This document shows positions 8,343 to 16,035 of a stretch of DNA of 64,000 nucleotides, one piece after another. The position numbers and the translations under genes are program-made. Below the pieces are notes generated by a model. That model saw nothing but the letters and a program-made list of their open reading frames with translations, did no database searches and was not told the origin of the DNA. Location of the stretch: NCBI RefSeq assembly GCF_000385335.1, contig NZ_ARWA01000001.1, positions 1,690,001 to 1,754,000 of the forward strand, given 5' to 3'. The stretch comes from Methyloferula stellata AR4 (GTDB lineage: Bacteria; Pseudomonadota; Alphaproteobacteria; Rhizobiales; Beijerinckiaceae). Within the stretch, counting starts at the first letter, position 1. Every line of letters begins with the position of its first letter.

Positions 8343-9455
8343 TCAGCTTGGCATTTCCGCCAGCATTTTGCGTAATTGTTTGGTGGCGGGCGTGACGATG
8401 GCGACGAAATAGGCTTCCCGTAGCCGCCGCTGGGCGCGATGCGTCATGACATAGCCGCGCGCGCCGGAGTGGAGCATCGCTGCGTGAGCCGCCGCGACGC
8501 TCGCTTCGCCGGCACGCAGGCGCAAGGTGAGCACGTGGCGCCAATAATCGTCGCTCGTATCGTAAGGCGTTGCGGCGAGAGCCGCCGTTTCCTTTTCGAG
8601 CGCGGTCAGCACTTCCTCGATGTCTTCGGGCTGCTCTTCGAGATATTTATTCACGTGACCGAGCCCGTCGCGGACCTGCAGCATCAGTTTGATGCAATCT
8701 CGGATCAGTCCGATCGCCATGCCGACCTGCAGCAAAATGAATCCGGCCCGGATCTTCCGGACGAAGGGGGCTGCCGATTGCGCAAGCACCATCGAATCCG
8801 GAATGAAGGAATCGCGGAATCGAACCGAATAGGTGGCGGTCCCGTCCATCGCGAGAAAAGGCGCGCAAGGCGTGAGTTGCACATCGGGGGCGGCGCAGTC
8901 GGCGACGAACATCATCGCTGCGCCCGGCACGTCTTGATCTTCGCAGATCGCAGCGAGGATATGATCCTCGCCGAGATTGGAAACCCAAGGCAGGGCGCCG
9001 CGCACGATATAGCCGCCGGCGACCTTGCGGCTTTTGAGTTTCAGCTCTTCAATGCCTGAAAAGCTCTTGACGGGATTTGAAAGCCCCGTGCCGCCAAGTT
9101 GTTTGCCTGATGCCAGCGCGGAGAGATACATGTCCCGCAAGGCTTCATTGTCGGTATTGGCGAGATACCAGACGAGAGCATTTTGGCACCAGCCGAGAAA
9201 GCCTGTCGCGCCGCATCGCTCCGCCATGGCTGCGATGGATTCGATCGCAACCGAGAGGTTTGCCTCGCCGCTTAGCGGCAGATGTGAAGCCCAGGCGCCG
9301 GCCTCGCCGAAGCGGCGCATGAGCGCTTCTGGATAGAGCTCGCCCTTGTCGATCGCCGCGGCGACGCCAGAGAGTTCGGCCGCGACGGTTCGGACCTTTG
9401 TCAGCGTAGACTCTTGTACTGAGAAGCTCGACGCGTCCATTGCGAATCTGTCCAT
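8343..9455 (-). CDS. Acyl-CoA dehydrogenase-fold flavoprotein, possibly a monooxygenase
   Basis: A 370-residue cytoplasmic protein with the acyl-CoA dehydrogenase fold: an all-alpha N-domain (residues 1-110), a beta-domain with the flavin-contacting segment (LGGTGLSNPVKSF, then GYIVRGALPWVSN) and a C-terminal helical bundle. It lacks an obvious catalytic Glu in the usual acyl-CoA dehydrogenase context that I can identify. Relatives such as DszC/SfnC-type proteins are flavin-dependent monooxygenases, so an oxidase or monooxygenase role is as likely as beta-oxidation. It lies between osmC and cynA, 44 and 52 bp from each, in one transcription unit ending in cyanase; that suggests oxidative processing of a nitrogen- or sulfur-containing compound. 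The substrate is unknown. Confidence 0.65.
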   Translation of the reverse strand: MDRFAMDASSFSVQESTLTKVRTVAAELSGVAAAIDKGELYPEALMRRFGEAGAWASHLPLSGEANLSVAIESIAAMAERCGATGFLGWCQNALVWYLANTDNEALRDMYLSALASGKQLGGTGLSNPVKSFSGIEELKLKSRKVAGGYIVRGALPWVSNLGEDHILAAICEDQDVPGAAMMFVADCAAPDVQLTPCAPFLAMDGTATYSVRFRDSFIPDSMVLAQSAAPFVRKIRAGFILLQVGMAIGLIRDCIKLMLQVRDGLGHVNKYLEEQPEDIEEVLTALEKETAALAATPYDTSDDYWRHVLTLRLRAGEASVAAAHAAMLHSGARGYVMTHRAQRRLREAYFVAIVTPATKQLRKMLAEMPS

Positions 9456-9499
9456 GATGAAGCTGCGGAAAGGCGATCAGGCAAGAGCGAAAGCCGATG

Positions 9500-10081
9500 T
9501 CAGGCGGCAGTCACGGCGAGATTGACCGGCCGGATGAAGGTGTTCGCAACAGGCGACCATTTGGTGACATGCGCGACAAGCTTTTCGATCTCCGCTTTCG
9601 GCACACCAGGACATTCCATATCCACCGCGATGCGCACATCGGTGAAGCCAACCGGCTTTTCGCTCACGTCGCCTGTTCCCCAAACCGCGGTAATGTTGAG
9701 ATCGCCTTCGAGATTGAGCTCGAGCTTCGAGATCGTCCAGCCGCGATGAACCGCATTGGCATGCAGTCCGACCGCGATGCAGGAGCCGAGCGCGGCGAGC
9801 GAGGCTTCCGAGGGATTGGGCGCCGTGTCGTCGCCGAGAAGGCCCGGCGGTTCATCGACAATATAGGCAGGCAGATTACGAATATAATTGGCGTGACGGA
9901 AGCGGCCCTCGGCCACGGTTTTGCACTTCAGCGTCTTGATGGCTTTCGGATTGGCTTTGCCGGTGGCAATCAGAGCGTCGAGGCCTTCCTTATTGATAGG
10001 CGCAAGCGTGCCTGCCGGCGTATCGGCCGATTCGGGCGCAAGGCAGCCTGTCAAAACGATCGATTCCTGGTTTTGCGACAT
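9500..10081 (-). CDS. OsmC-family protein
   Basis: A 193-residue protein of the OsmC/Ohr superfamily, whose members reduce organic hydroperoxides or bind thiol-reactive ligands. The family core is seen in NPSEASLAALGSCIAVGLHANA (residues ~88-110), which includes the reactive-site Cys in GSC. A second Cys lies in DMECPGV near residue 160, at the place of the second OsmC Cys. The ribosome binding site GGAGAGGG precedes the start. It is the first gene of the osmC - flavoprotein - cynABDS unit and is divergent from a tetR gene, so it is probably controlled by that repressor. Confidence 0.8.
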   Translation of the reverse strand: MSQNQESIVLTGCLAPESADTPAGTLAPINKEGLDALIATGKANPKAIKTLKCKTVAEGRFRHANYIRNLPAYIVDEPPGLLGDDTAPNPSEASLAALGSCIAVGLHANAVHRGWTISKLELNLEGDLNITAVWGTGDVSEKPVGFTDVRIAVDMECPGVPKAEIEKLVAHVTKWSPVANTFIRPVNLAVTAA

Positions 10082-10417
10082 AGACCCTCTCCAGCTAAAC
10101 AGCGGCCCAGTTGCGCCGCTCCGCTATTTGATGCACTATACAGAACGTTCTGTCTATAGCAGATGCTATGCCAGGATCCGTCGAGTGTAAAACACGCTGT
10201 ATTTCAGACGACTAGCTTTTCGGCTGTCAGAAGCTTCGCGGTGAGGGCAAGGAAATAATGCTCAAGGGAGCGGCATTCTGCCAGCGCTTTGACGGACGGA
10301 TGCGGGAGACGGTGCTGGCAATGAAGCACCGGGAGGTTCACGCAAGCGTCGGCGAGCTTCTTGCGTGGCACGGGCGCCTTCGACGTTGAGTTTGAGCATT
10401 TTCAAAAGGGCAAAGGC
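10082..10417. promoter_or_regulatory. Divergent control region of the osmC-cyn unit and tetR
   Basis: A 336-bp region between divergent genes. It holds the osmC ribosome binding site, the palindromic operator at 10141-10152 and, near its right end, an AAAAGGG ribosome binding site for tetR. No other gene was seen; an open minus-strand frame from 10897 leftwards is the shadow of tetR. Confidence 0.55.
10141..10152. promoter_or_regulatory. Palindromic operator, probable TetR-family site
   Basis: The perfect 12-bp palindrome CAGAACGTTCTG is flanked by imperfectly symmetric CTATA / TCTATAG. Sites of this form are typical for TetR-family repressors. It lies 59 bp upstream of the osmC start and ~265 bp from the tetR start, so it could control both directions. 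Confidence 0.65.
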
Positions 10418-11023
10418 ATGAAGGCCAATGTGAAACCGGCCGAAGAGATCGATAAGCCGCCAAGGGCGCGTCTGATCGAAGCGGCCACGCGTCTTTTTTG
10501 CCGGCAAGGCATCAACGCGACCGGCATCGACGCCGTGCTGCGCGAAGCGGGCACCGCCAAGATGACTCTCTACAAGCTCTTTGGTTCTAAAGAACGGCTT
10601 GTGGAAGCGGTGCTCGAAGAGGAGGGGCGCAAATGGCGCGATTGGTTTTTGTCCGGCCTCGATGCTGGCAACGAGTCGCCGCGGCGCAAGCTCGATCGAA
10701 TCTTTCCGATGCTGCGCAAATGGTTCGCGGAGGATGAGTTTTACGGCTGTCCCTTCATCAATGCCGTCGGCGAGCATGACAAGAAAGACGATCGGCTCCG
10801 GTCGCTGACGATACATCACAAAAAAGAGGTGCTGCAGAAATTCACCAGCCTCGCGGCTGCCGCCGGGGCCGCCAATCCGGAGACCGTGGCGCATCAACTC
10901 GGATTATTGATGGACGGCGCGATCGTTGCCGTCATGGTGACGCGTGATTTGGCGCTCGCCGATATGGCCGGCTCGGCAGCGACGGCGCTGCTCGACCAGG
11001 CGACGGCGAGGGTGCCGGCTTAA
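10418..11023 (+). CDS. TetR/AcrR-family transcriptional regulator
   Basis: A 201-residue repressor. Residues ~16-62 form the TetR helix-turn-helix domain (RLIEAATRLFCRQGINATGI... AGTAKMTLYKLFGSKERLV). The remaining helical domain binds an inducer and dimerises; a single Cys in EFYGCPFINAVGE resembles the AcrR/NemR subgroup that responds to electrophiles, though this is not proof. The start at 10418 follows AAAAGGG; an upstream frame extension to ~10361 is rejected. It is divergent from the osmC-flavoprotein-cyn unit and is its likely regulator through the palindrome at 10141. Confidence 0.88.
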   Translation: MKANVKPAEEIDKPPRARLIEAATRLFCRQGINATGIDAVLREAGTAKMTLYKLFGSKERLVEAVLEEEGRKWRDWFLSGLDAGNESPRRKLDRIFPMLRKWFAEDEFYGCPFINAVGEHDKKDDRLRSLTIHHKKEVLQKFTSLAAAAGAANPETVAHQLGLLMDGAIVAVMVTRDLALADMAGSAATALLDQATARVPA

Positions 11024-11056
11024 GCATAGTCTCAGGTCCAAGACCTCAAAAAGAAT

Positions 11057-11093
11057 GTGCGCCGCCTTGACCGGTCAGGAAAGGGCGGCGCAC
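11057..11093. terminator. Hairpin between convergent tetR and PQQ dehydrogenase genes
   Basis: Perfect 10-bp arms GTGCGCCGCC (11057-11066) and GGCGGCGCAC (11084-11093) enclose a 17-base loop. The two genes converge here, so it may act in both directions. No long T tract follows. Confidence 0.6.
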
Positions 11094-11119
11094 GAGAAGC
11101 AAGAAGGTGATCGAGCAGA

Positions 11120-12844
11120 TCAGCTTTTTGGAAGTTTGAACACCCAGACCACACCGCCCTCAGGCACAACTGTCTTATGATTCAGCACGGCGTCGAAGGC
11201 GCCTTGCATGCGTTGGGAATCGACGCCCCATCCAGCTTGCACTGCGATATATTGAACGCCATCGACCTCAAAGGAGGATGGAACGCCGACGACACCCGAA
11301 TTCGTCGGAAACTCCCAAAGCATTTTGCCGTTGGTGGCATCGAAGGCGTGGAACTTGCGGTCGTTCGTGCCGCCGCCAAAGACGAGATTGCCAGCCGTGG
11401 TCATCAAGGGACCCCAATTCATCTCGGGATAGGTGTGAACCCACGCCTGCTTTTTCGCGTTCAGATCCCAGGCTTGAACCTCTCCAATGTGGGTCTTCGA
11501 CTCTTCGGTCATGCGAACATTGGTCAGAATATTGGGCAGCGAAACGCCGATATAAAGCTCGCCCCTGGTATATTTGGCGGTCTCGCCGGTGAGCTCCGAA
11601 CAGAGATTATTGTTTGCCGGAACATAATAGAGGCCGGTGTCCGGGCTATAGGCTTCGGGCACCCAATCCTTGCCGCCCCACAGCGACGGACAGAAATGTA
11701 CCGTCTTTCCGATGCCGGGTATTTTCGTCGGATCGTAAGTCGGCCGGCCGGTCTTCGGATCGATGCTTTTGAACACATCCTGTTTCACGTAAGGCCAAGC
11801 GTCGAGGAAGCTGATTTCGTCTTTCGAGCGTCCGAGAACCCAAAGATAGCCGTCGCGGCCGGCATGGACGAGTGCCTTCACATCATGGCCATTGCGTTTG
11901 ACGTTGACCAGCAATGGCGCTGAGACCTCGTCCCAATCCCAGCCGTCGTTCGGATGATATTGGTGAAAGCCTTTGATCGCCCCAGTCTCCGCATCGAGCG
12001 CGATCACCGAGCTTGTATAGAGATTGTCGCCGGGGCGGGTTTCCGCCAGCCATGGGGCGGCGTTTCCTGTGCCCCAATAGGCAAGTCCTGTGTCCTTGTC
12101 GTAGGAGCCTGTGATCCAGATCGAACCGCCGCCATGTTCATATTTTTCCGGCGGCCAGGTATCGCCGCCGGGTTCGCCCGGCGCCGGGACCGTGTAGGTT
12201 TGCCAAAGCTTTTCGCCGCTATCTGGATCATAGGCGGCGATAAAGCCGCGAACGCCATATTCGCCGCCGGAAGCGCCGACCATGACCTTGCCCTTCACGA
12301 TCAGAGGCGCCAGCGTCGAGTAATATCCATCGTGCCAATCGGCGATCGGCTTGACCCATAGCTCTTCGCCGGTCACCGCATCGAGAGCGACCAAATTGGC
12401 GTCGGTGGTCAGCAGATAGAGCTTATTGCCATAGAGAGACACGCCGCGGCTTGTCGGATGCAACTGGCTCAATTCCGGCGGAATCTGTTTTTTATAGTGC
12501 CATAGTTCGCGGCCGGTCGTGGCTTCAAGTGCGATGACCTGATTGTTCGGCGTGGCAACATACATGTAGCCGTTGTTCACGATCGGCGGCGCTTCGTGAC
12601 CTTCCAATTCTCCCGTGGAATAGGCCCATGCTACCTCGAGCTTCGACACATTCTTGTCGGTGATCTGCTTTAACGGACTATAGCCCCAGCCTTCATAATT
12701 GCCGCGATACATCAGCCAATTTTGCGGTTCTGGCGACGCAAGCCGTGCGTCCGTGACGGGCGTGTAAGCGGCAAGTTGCGCCCACGCCGTCATTGGCATC
12801 GGGAGGAGCATTGCTCCCGTCATAAGTAGCTGCTTGAGTTTCAT
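11120..12844 (-). CDS. PQQ-dependent alcohol dehydrogenase, lanthanide-type signature, no vicinal disulfide
   Basis: A 574-residue periplasmic quinoprotein of the methanol/ethanol dehydrogenase family. Residues 1-22 are a Sec signal peptide. Eight-bladed propeller W-motifs recur (for example ATTGRELWHYKK, AVTGEELWVKP). Metal and catalytic residues are visible: Glu195 (GGEYGVRG), Asn261 (GTGNAAPW), Asp303 and Asp305 (GWDWDEV) and Arg330 (AGRDGYLW). The Asp two residues after the catalytic Asp marks lanthanide-dependent XoxF/ExaF-like enzymes. The adjacent Cys-Cys pair usual near residue ~130 is replaced by LHPTSRG, and there is no fused cytochrome c. GGGAGG precedes the start. It lies 60 bp downstream of a Rieske gene, probably in one operon. 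The true substrate (methanol, other alcohol or a larger compound) cannot be told. Confidence 0.88.
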   Translation of the reverse strand: MKLKQLLMTGAMLLPMPMTAWAQLAAYTPVTDARLASPEPQNWLMYRGNYEGWGYSPLKQITDKNVSKLEVAWAYSTGELEGHEAPPIVNNGYMYVATPNNQVIALEATTGRELWHYKKQIPPELSQLHPTSRGVSLYGNKLYLLTTDANLVALDAVTGEELWVKPIADWHDGYYSTLAPLIVKGKVMVGASGGEYGVRGFIAAYDPDSGEKLWQTYTVPAPGEPGGDTWPPEKYEHGGGSIWITGSYDKDTGLAYWGTGNAAPWLAETRPGDNLYTSSVIALDAETGAIKGFHQYHPNDGWDWDEVSAPLLVNVKRNGHDVKALVHAGRDGYLWVLGRSKDEISFLDAWPYVKQDVFKSIDPKTGRPTYDPTKIPGIGKTVHFCPSLWGGKDWVPEAYSPDTGLYYVPANNNLCSELTGETAKYTRGELYIGVSLPNILTNVRMTEESKTHIGEVQAWDLNAKKQAWVHTYPEMNWGPLMTTAGNLVFGGGTNDRKFHAFDATNGKMLWEFPTNSGVVGVPSSFEVDGVQYIAVQAGWGVDSQRMQGAFDAVLNHKTVVPEGGVVWVFKLPKS

Positions 12845-12904
12845 GCTTTCCTCCCACCAGAGCTATTTTGCTCTTGATTTTCTCATTGATGATTATGCTG
12901 ATGT

Positions 12905-13504
12905 TCAGGCTCTCGCGGCTCCGGGAGAAGCGCTGAAATGGCCGGCGACGACAAGCTCGTCTTCCTTCAATGCAAGCGGCAGCGTCGGCAGACTGCGCGG
13001 TGCGGGACCCGAGATGACGCGGGCGGCTTTCAACGGCGCATATTTGGAGAAATGGCAAAAGCAGAGAAGGTCGCGACTATCTGGCGCTGGCGCCCATTCG
13101 CTCACTTCGCAGCCCTGATGCGTGCAAATCGCGGAGAAGGCGAGAACACCGCCAGCGGCGCGTTTCTGGGTCTCCGCATCCATTTGCGCGGGATCGAAAT
13201 AGACCAATAACACCTTGTTCAAGCGCGACTCTGAATGAACGGTGTTGGTCGCCGCATCATAGGGATAGGCAATGACGGGCTTGGCGGATTTTTCTATATC
13301 GGAGACCCGCAGGGGCGTGTAGGTGCCTTCGTCCGTTACGCGAACGAGGTGATCTCCCAGATTGGGAAAGGGGGCCTCTGCGGCAGCCGCGGGCCTTACG
13401 ACCGAGGCTGCGACAGCCCCCATGGCGAGCTGCAATGTCTCGCGCCGGGCGAAGCAAGGCACATCGCTAACGAGGCTCAAAGAGCGCGGCTTTTTGGACG
13501 CCAA
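12905..13504 (-). CDS. Exported Rieske [2Fe-2S] protein
   Basis: A 199-residue protein with a likely twin-arginine signal (Arg20-Arg21 in FARRETLQLAMGAVAASVV) and a periplasmic Rieske domain. The cluster motifs are complete: Cys127-Thr-His129-Gln-Gly-Cys132 and Cys148-Phe-Cys150-His151, giving two Cys and two His ligands plus the structural disulfide pair found in high-potential (bc1/arsenite oxidase-type) Rieske proteins. It starts at TTG 13504 behind a strong GAGGAGGG. No bc1 partner genes are present; instead the PQQ alcohol dehydrogenase follows 60 bp downstream. It may accept electrons from that enzyme in place of a cytochrome c. That role is inference from gene order. Confidence 0.85.
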   Translation of the reverse strand: MASKKPRSLSLVSDVPCFARRETLQLAMGAVAASVVRPAAAAEAPFPNLGDHLVRVTDEGTYTPLRVSDIEKSAKPVIAYPYDAATNTVHSESRLNKVLLVYFDPAQMDAETQKRAAGGVLAFSAICTHQGCEVSEWAPAPDSRDLLCFCHFSKYAPLKAARVISGPAPRSLPTLPLALKEDELVVAGHFSASPGAARA

Positions 13505-13673
13505 TCATCCCTCCTCTATGGCATTTATCGCGAAGCTTTATGTGCAGCTTCTTCGAAGTCGGTGGGCAGGCTTTTGTTTTCTGTTCGACTGCTTCTTCGT
13601 CAGACGATCAGAGCCTTTTGCCGTAAGCTTTGGTCAAATTCCGTTTGCGTGGATATAGGTGTCCGCGCCTATT

Positions 13674-13692
13674 TGGTTATATCACATTACCA
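13674..13692. promoter_or_regulatory. Upstream LldR-type operator copy
   Basis: The 19-bp element TGGTTATATCACATTACCA has TGGT and ACCA ends like the better copy at 13774-13792, exactly 100 bp away. Matching arms suggest a second binding site for the GntR-family regulator encoded at 16808, allowing looping. Confidence 0.5.
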
Positions 13693-13773
13693 CTAGAAAC
13701 TTGCCTCTTGCCGCTATGATTGCCGGGTCCGTCGAGGCCGTCAACTCTGCCTTTATAGCCAATTGACATGGTC

Positions 13774-13792
13774 TGGTAAATATATTTTACCA
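13774..13792. promoter_or_regulatory. LldR-type operator upstream of lutA
   Basis: The 19-bp inverted repeat TGGTAAATATATTTTACCA is nearly perfect and lies 28-46 bp before the lutA start, just after a TTGACA box (13763-13768). The TGGT...ACCA form is that of FadR/LldR-class GntR operators. A decayed half-site, TGGTAAAATAATATATCCT, lies at 16757-16775 before the lldR gene. Confidence 0.65.
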
Positions 13793-13819
13793 ATAAGGCT
13801 TTACCCGAGCCTGGACCCT

Positions 13820-14617
13820 ATGTCGTTTTCTCCTTCATCCCAGACAGGCGTTTCCGGGCGACCGCGCGTTGGGTTGTTCGTCACCTGTCTCGTCGATCTC
13901 ATTCGCCCGCGGATAGGCTTCGCGGCGATTGCCCTGCTTGAGCGCGCGGGTTGCGAGGTCGCGGTTCCAAAGGCTCAAACATGCTGCGGTCAGCCTGCCT
14001 TCAATTCCGGTGCAAGCGATCACGCCCGTGCGCTTGCCAAAAATCTCATCAAAGCTTTTGAGCCGTTCGATTATATCGTCATACCGTCGGGCTCCTGCGC
14101 CGGCATGATCAAGATTCATTACAAGGAGCTTTTCAAAAACGAACCCGCATGGCGCGATCGCGCGACCGCCTTGGCCGACCGAACTTATGAACTTCTCAGT
14201 TTCCTGACCGACGTGCGGTCCTACAAACCGGCTGGCTTATCGCTCGATGCTGTCGCCACCTATCATGATTCCTGTTCGGGCCTTCGGGAGCTTGGAATTG
14301 AAAAGCAGCCGCGGCAGCTGCTCTCGACAGTGCAAGGGCTTTCGATAAAGCCCTTGGCCGGGCACGATGTCTGTTGCGGATTTGGCGGGACGTTTTGTGT
14401 GAAATATCCGTCGATTTCCAATGCCATTGTCGACGAAAAAGCCCGCGATATCGAGGCGACGGGTGCCGATCTCCTGATCGGCGGCGATCTCGGCTGCCTC
14501 ATGAATATGGCCGGCAAGCTTCATAGAAATGGATCGAAGGTCCGCGCCTTCCATGCGGCCGAGGTCATCGCTGGCATGGCCGATGGTCCCGCGCTTGGCG
14601 AGGAAGCCCCGTCTTGA
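13820..14617 (+). CDS. lutA: L-lactate utilisation protein LutA (CCG-domain Fe-S protein)
   Basis: A 265-residue subunit of the LutABC L-lactate oxidation complex (YkgE type). It carries the two cysteine-rich CCG domains: QTCCGQPAFNSG near residue 55 and HDVCCGFGGTFCVKYP near residue 190, which bind iron-sulfur clusters in this family. PSGSCAGMI and YHDSCSGLRELG supply the matching outer Cys. The start is taken at ATG 13820; an upstream TTG at 13763 is part of the promoter/operator. Its stop overlaps the TTG start of lutB, showing coupled translation. Regulation by the downstream GntR protein through the operator at 13774 is likely. Confidence 0.92.
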   Translation: MSFSPSSQTGVSGRPRVGLFVTCLVDLIRPRIGFAAIALLERAGCEVAVPKAQTCCGQPAFNSGASDHARALAKNLIKAFEPFDYIVIPSGSCAGMIKIHYKELFKNEPAWRDRATALADRTYELLSFLTDVRSYKPAGLSLDAVATYHDSCSGLRELGIEKQPRQLLSTVQGLSIKPLAGHDVCCGFGGTFCVKYPSISNAIVDEKARDIEATGADLLIGGDLGCLMNMAGKLHRNGSKVRAFHAAEVIAGMADGPALGEEAPS

Positions 14618-16035
14618 CTGCGGAAATCAGCCTCAAGCCCTTCAAGACGCGGGTCGAGGAAGCTTTAGCGAACCGGACCTTGAAGGTCGCCATTGAGCGA
14701 ACGACCGGCACGGCACGGCTGAAACGCGCGGCGGCCGTCTCGACATGGCCGAATTTCACCGGCGCGCGGGATCTCGGCCGGCGCATCAAAGATCACGTCA
14801 CGTCCAATCTCGATCATTATTTGATGGAGTTCGAGCGCAACGCGCTCGCGTCCGGGGCGAAGGTGCATTGGGCCTCGACCTCCGAGGAAGCCTGCAAGAT
14901 CGTCGTCGATATCTGTCAGGCGGCCAATGCGAAATCCGTCACCCGTTCGAAATCGATGCTTGGAGAAGAAATAGGCCTTCCGCTGGCCCTCGAAAAGGCC
15001 GGGATCACCAGGGTCGAGACGGATCTCGCCGAGCACATTGTGCAACTTGCGGGCGACAGGCCCTCGCACATCATCTGGCCGGCATTGCACCGCACGCGCG
15101 AGGAAGTCGCCGAGCTTTTCCGCAAGCATCATCGCACGCCGCAAAACAGCGACGAGATTCCGGCGATGGTTTCAAGCGCGCGCCGTCAGCTCCGCGAAGC
15201 TTTTTTGCGCGCCGATGTCGGCATCTCCGGGGCAAATTTCCTGATAGCCGACAGCGGTGCCATCTGTACGGTGACGAATGAGGGCAATGCCGAATTAACG
15301 ACGACGATTCCGCGCGTCCATATCGTGACAGCGGGTATCGAAAAGCTGGTTCCCTCGCTTCGGCACGCGATGGTTCTTTTGCGTCTTCTCGTGCGATCGG
15401 CGACGGGGGCCGATTTCACGCAATACACGACGTTTCATTGCGGACCGAAAAGGCCGGGCGATGCGGATGGGCCTGAAGAGTTCCACATCGTCCTCGTCGA
15501 CAACGGCCGCACCAATATGCTGGGTGGCGATTTAAACGACATGCTGCGATGCTTGCGGTGCGGTGCCTGCATGAATCACTGTGTCGTTTATCGCCAAATC
15601 GGCGGCCATGCCTATGGCGGCACTTATCCTGGTCCGATGGGATCCGTGCTCACGCCCGAACTCGATGGACTGGCAGAGTCGCGCGATCTCGTTCACGCTT
15701 GCACATTGAACGGCAATTGCCAGCAAGTCTGCCCTGTCGACATTCCGCTGCCGACTCTTCTGCGCGGTTGGAGAGAAAAAAGCTGGCATGAAGGACTGGA
15801 GCCTCAATCCGTCAGGCAGGCCCTTTGGTTATGGGCCTTTGTCGCCCGCCATCCTTCTATCTACAGGACGGCAACGGCTGCGGCCGTTCGTGTTCTGCGG
15901 CTTTTTGGAAGGGCCGGTTGGATCAGCTCCATGCCAATGATCAAGGGTTGGACGAGTTATCGCGACTTTCCAAAACCTGCCTCCCAAACCTTCATGCAAC
16001 AATACAAGGCGGCTCAACGCCGCGACCGCGTATGA
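14614..16035 (+). CDS. lutB: L-lactate utilisation protein LutB (iron-sulfur oxidoreductase)
   Basis: A 473-residue cytoplasmic iron-sulfur protein. The N-terminal ~290 residues are the LUD/DUF162 domain (ISGANFLIADSGAICTVTNEGN). The C-terminal part has two ferredoxin-like clusters: Cys313, Cys316, Cys319, Cys323 (CLRCGACMNHC) and Cys363, Cys369, Cys373 (CTLNGNCQQVCP). The start is TTG 14614, overlapping the lutA stop by four bases. Length and domain order match LutB/YkgF. With LutA and LutC it oxidises L-lactate to pyruvate. Confidence 0.93.
   Translation: MTAEISLKPFKTRVEEALANRTLKVAIERTTGTARLKRAAAVSTWPNFTGARDLGRRIKDHVTSNLDHYLMEFERNALASGAKVHWASTSEEACKIVVDICQAANAKSVTRSKSMLGEEIGLPLALEKAGITRVETDLAEHIVQLAGDRPSHIIWPALHRTREEVAELFRKHHRTPQNSDEIPAMVSSARRQLREAFLRADVGISGANFLIADSGAICTVTNEGNAELTTTIPRVHIVTAGIEKLVPSLRHAMVLLRLLVRSATGADFTQYTTFHCGPKRPGDADGPEEFHIVLVDNGRTNMLGGDLNDMLRCLRCGACMNHCVVYRQIGGHAYGGTYPGPMGSVLTPELDGLAESRDLVHACTLNGNCQQVCPVDIPLPTLLRGWREKSWHEGLEPQSVRQALWLWAFVARHPSIYRTATAAAVRVLRLFGRAGWISSMPMIKGWTSYRDFPKPASQTFMQQYKAAQRRDRV

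Noticed and set aside
10262-10897. 211-codon minus-strand frame opposite tetR
   Set aside because: The plus-strand frame has the TetR helix-turn-helix; the minus frame has no family features.
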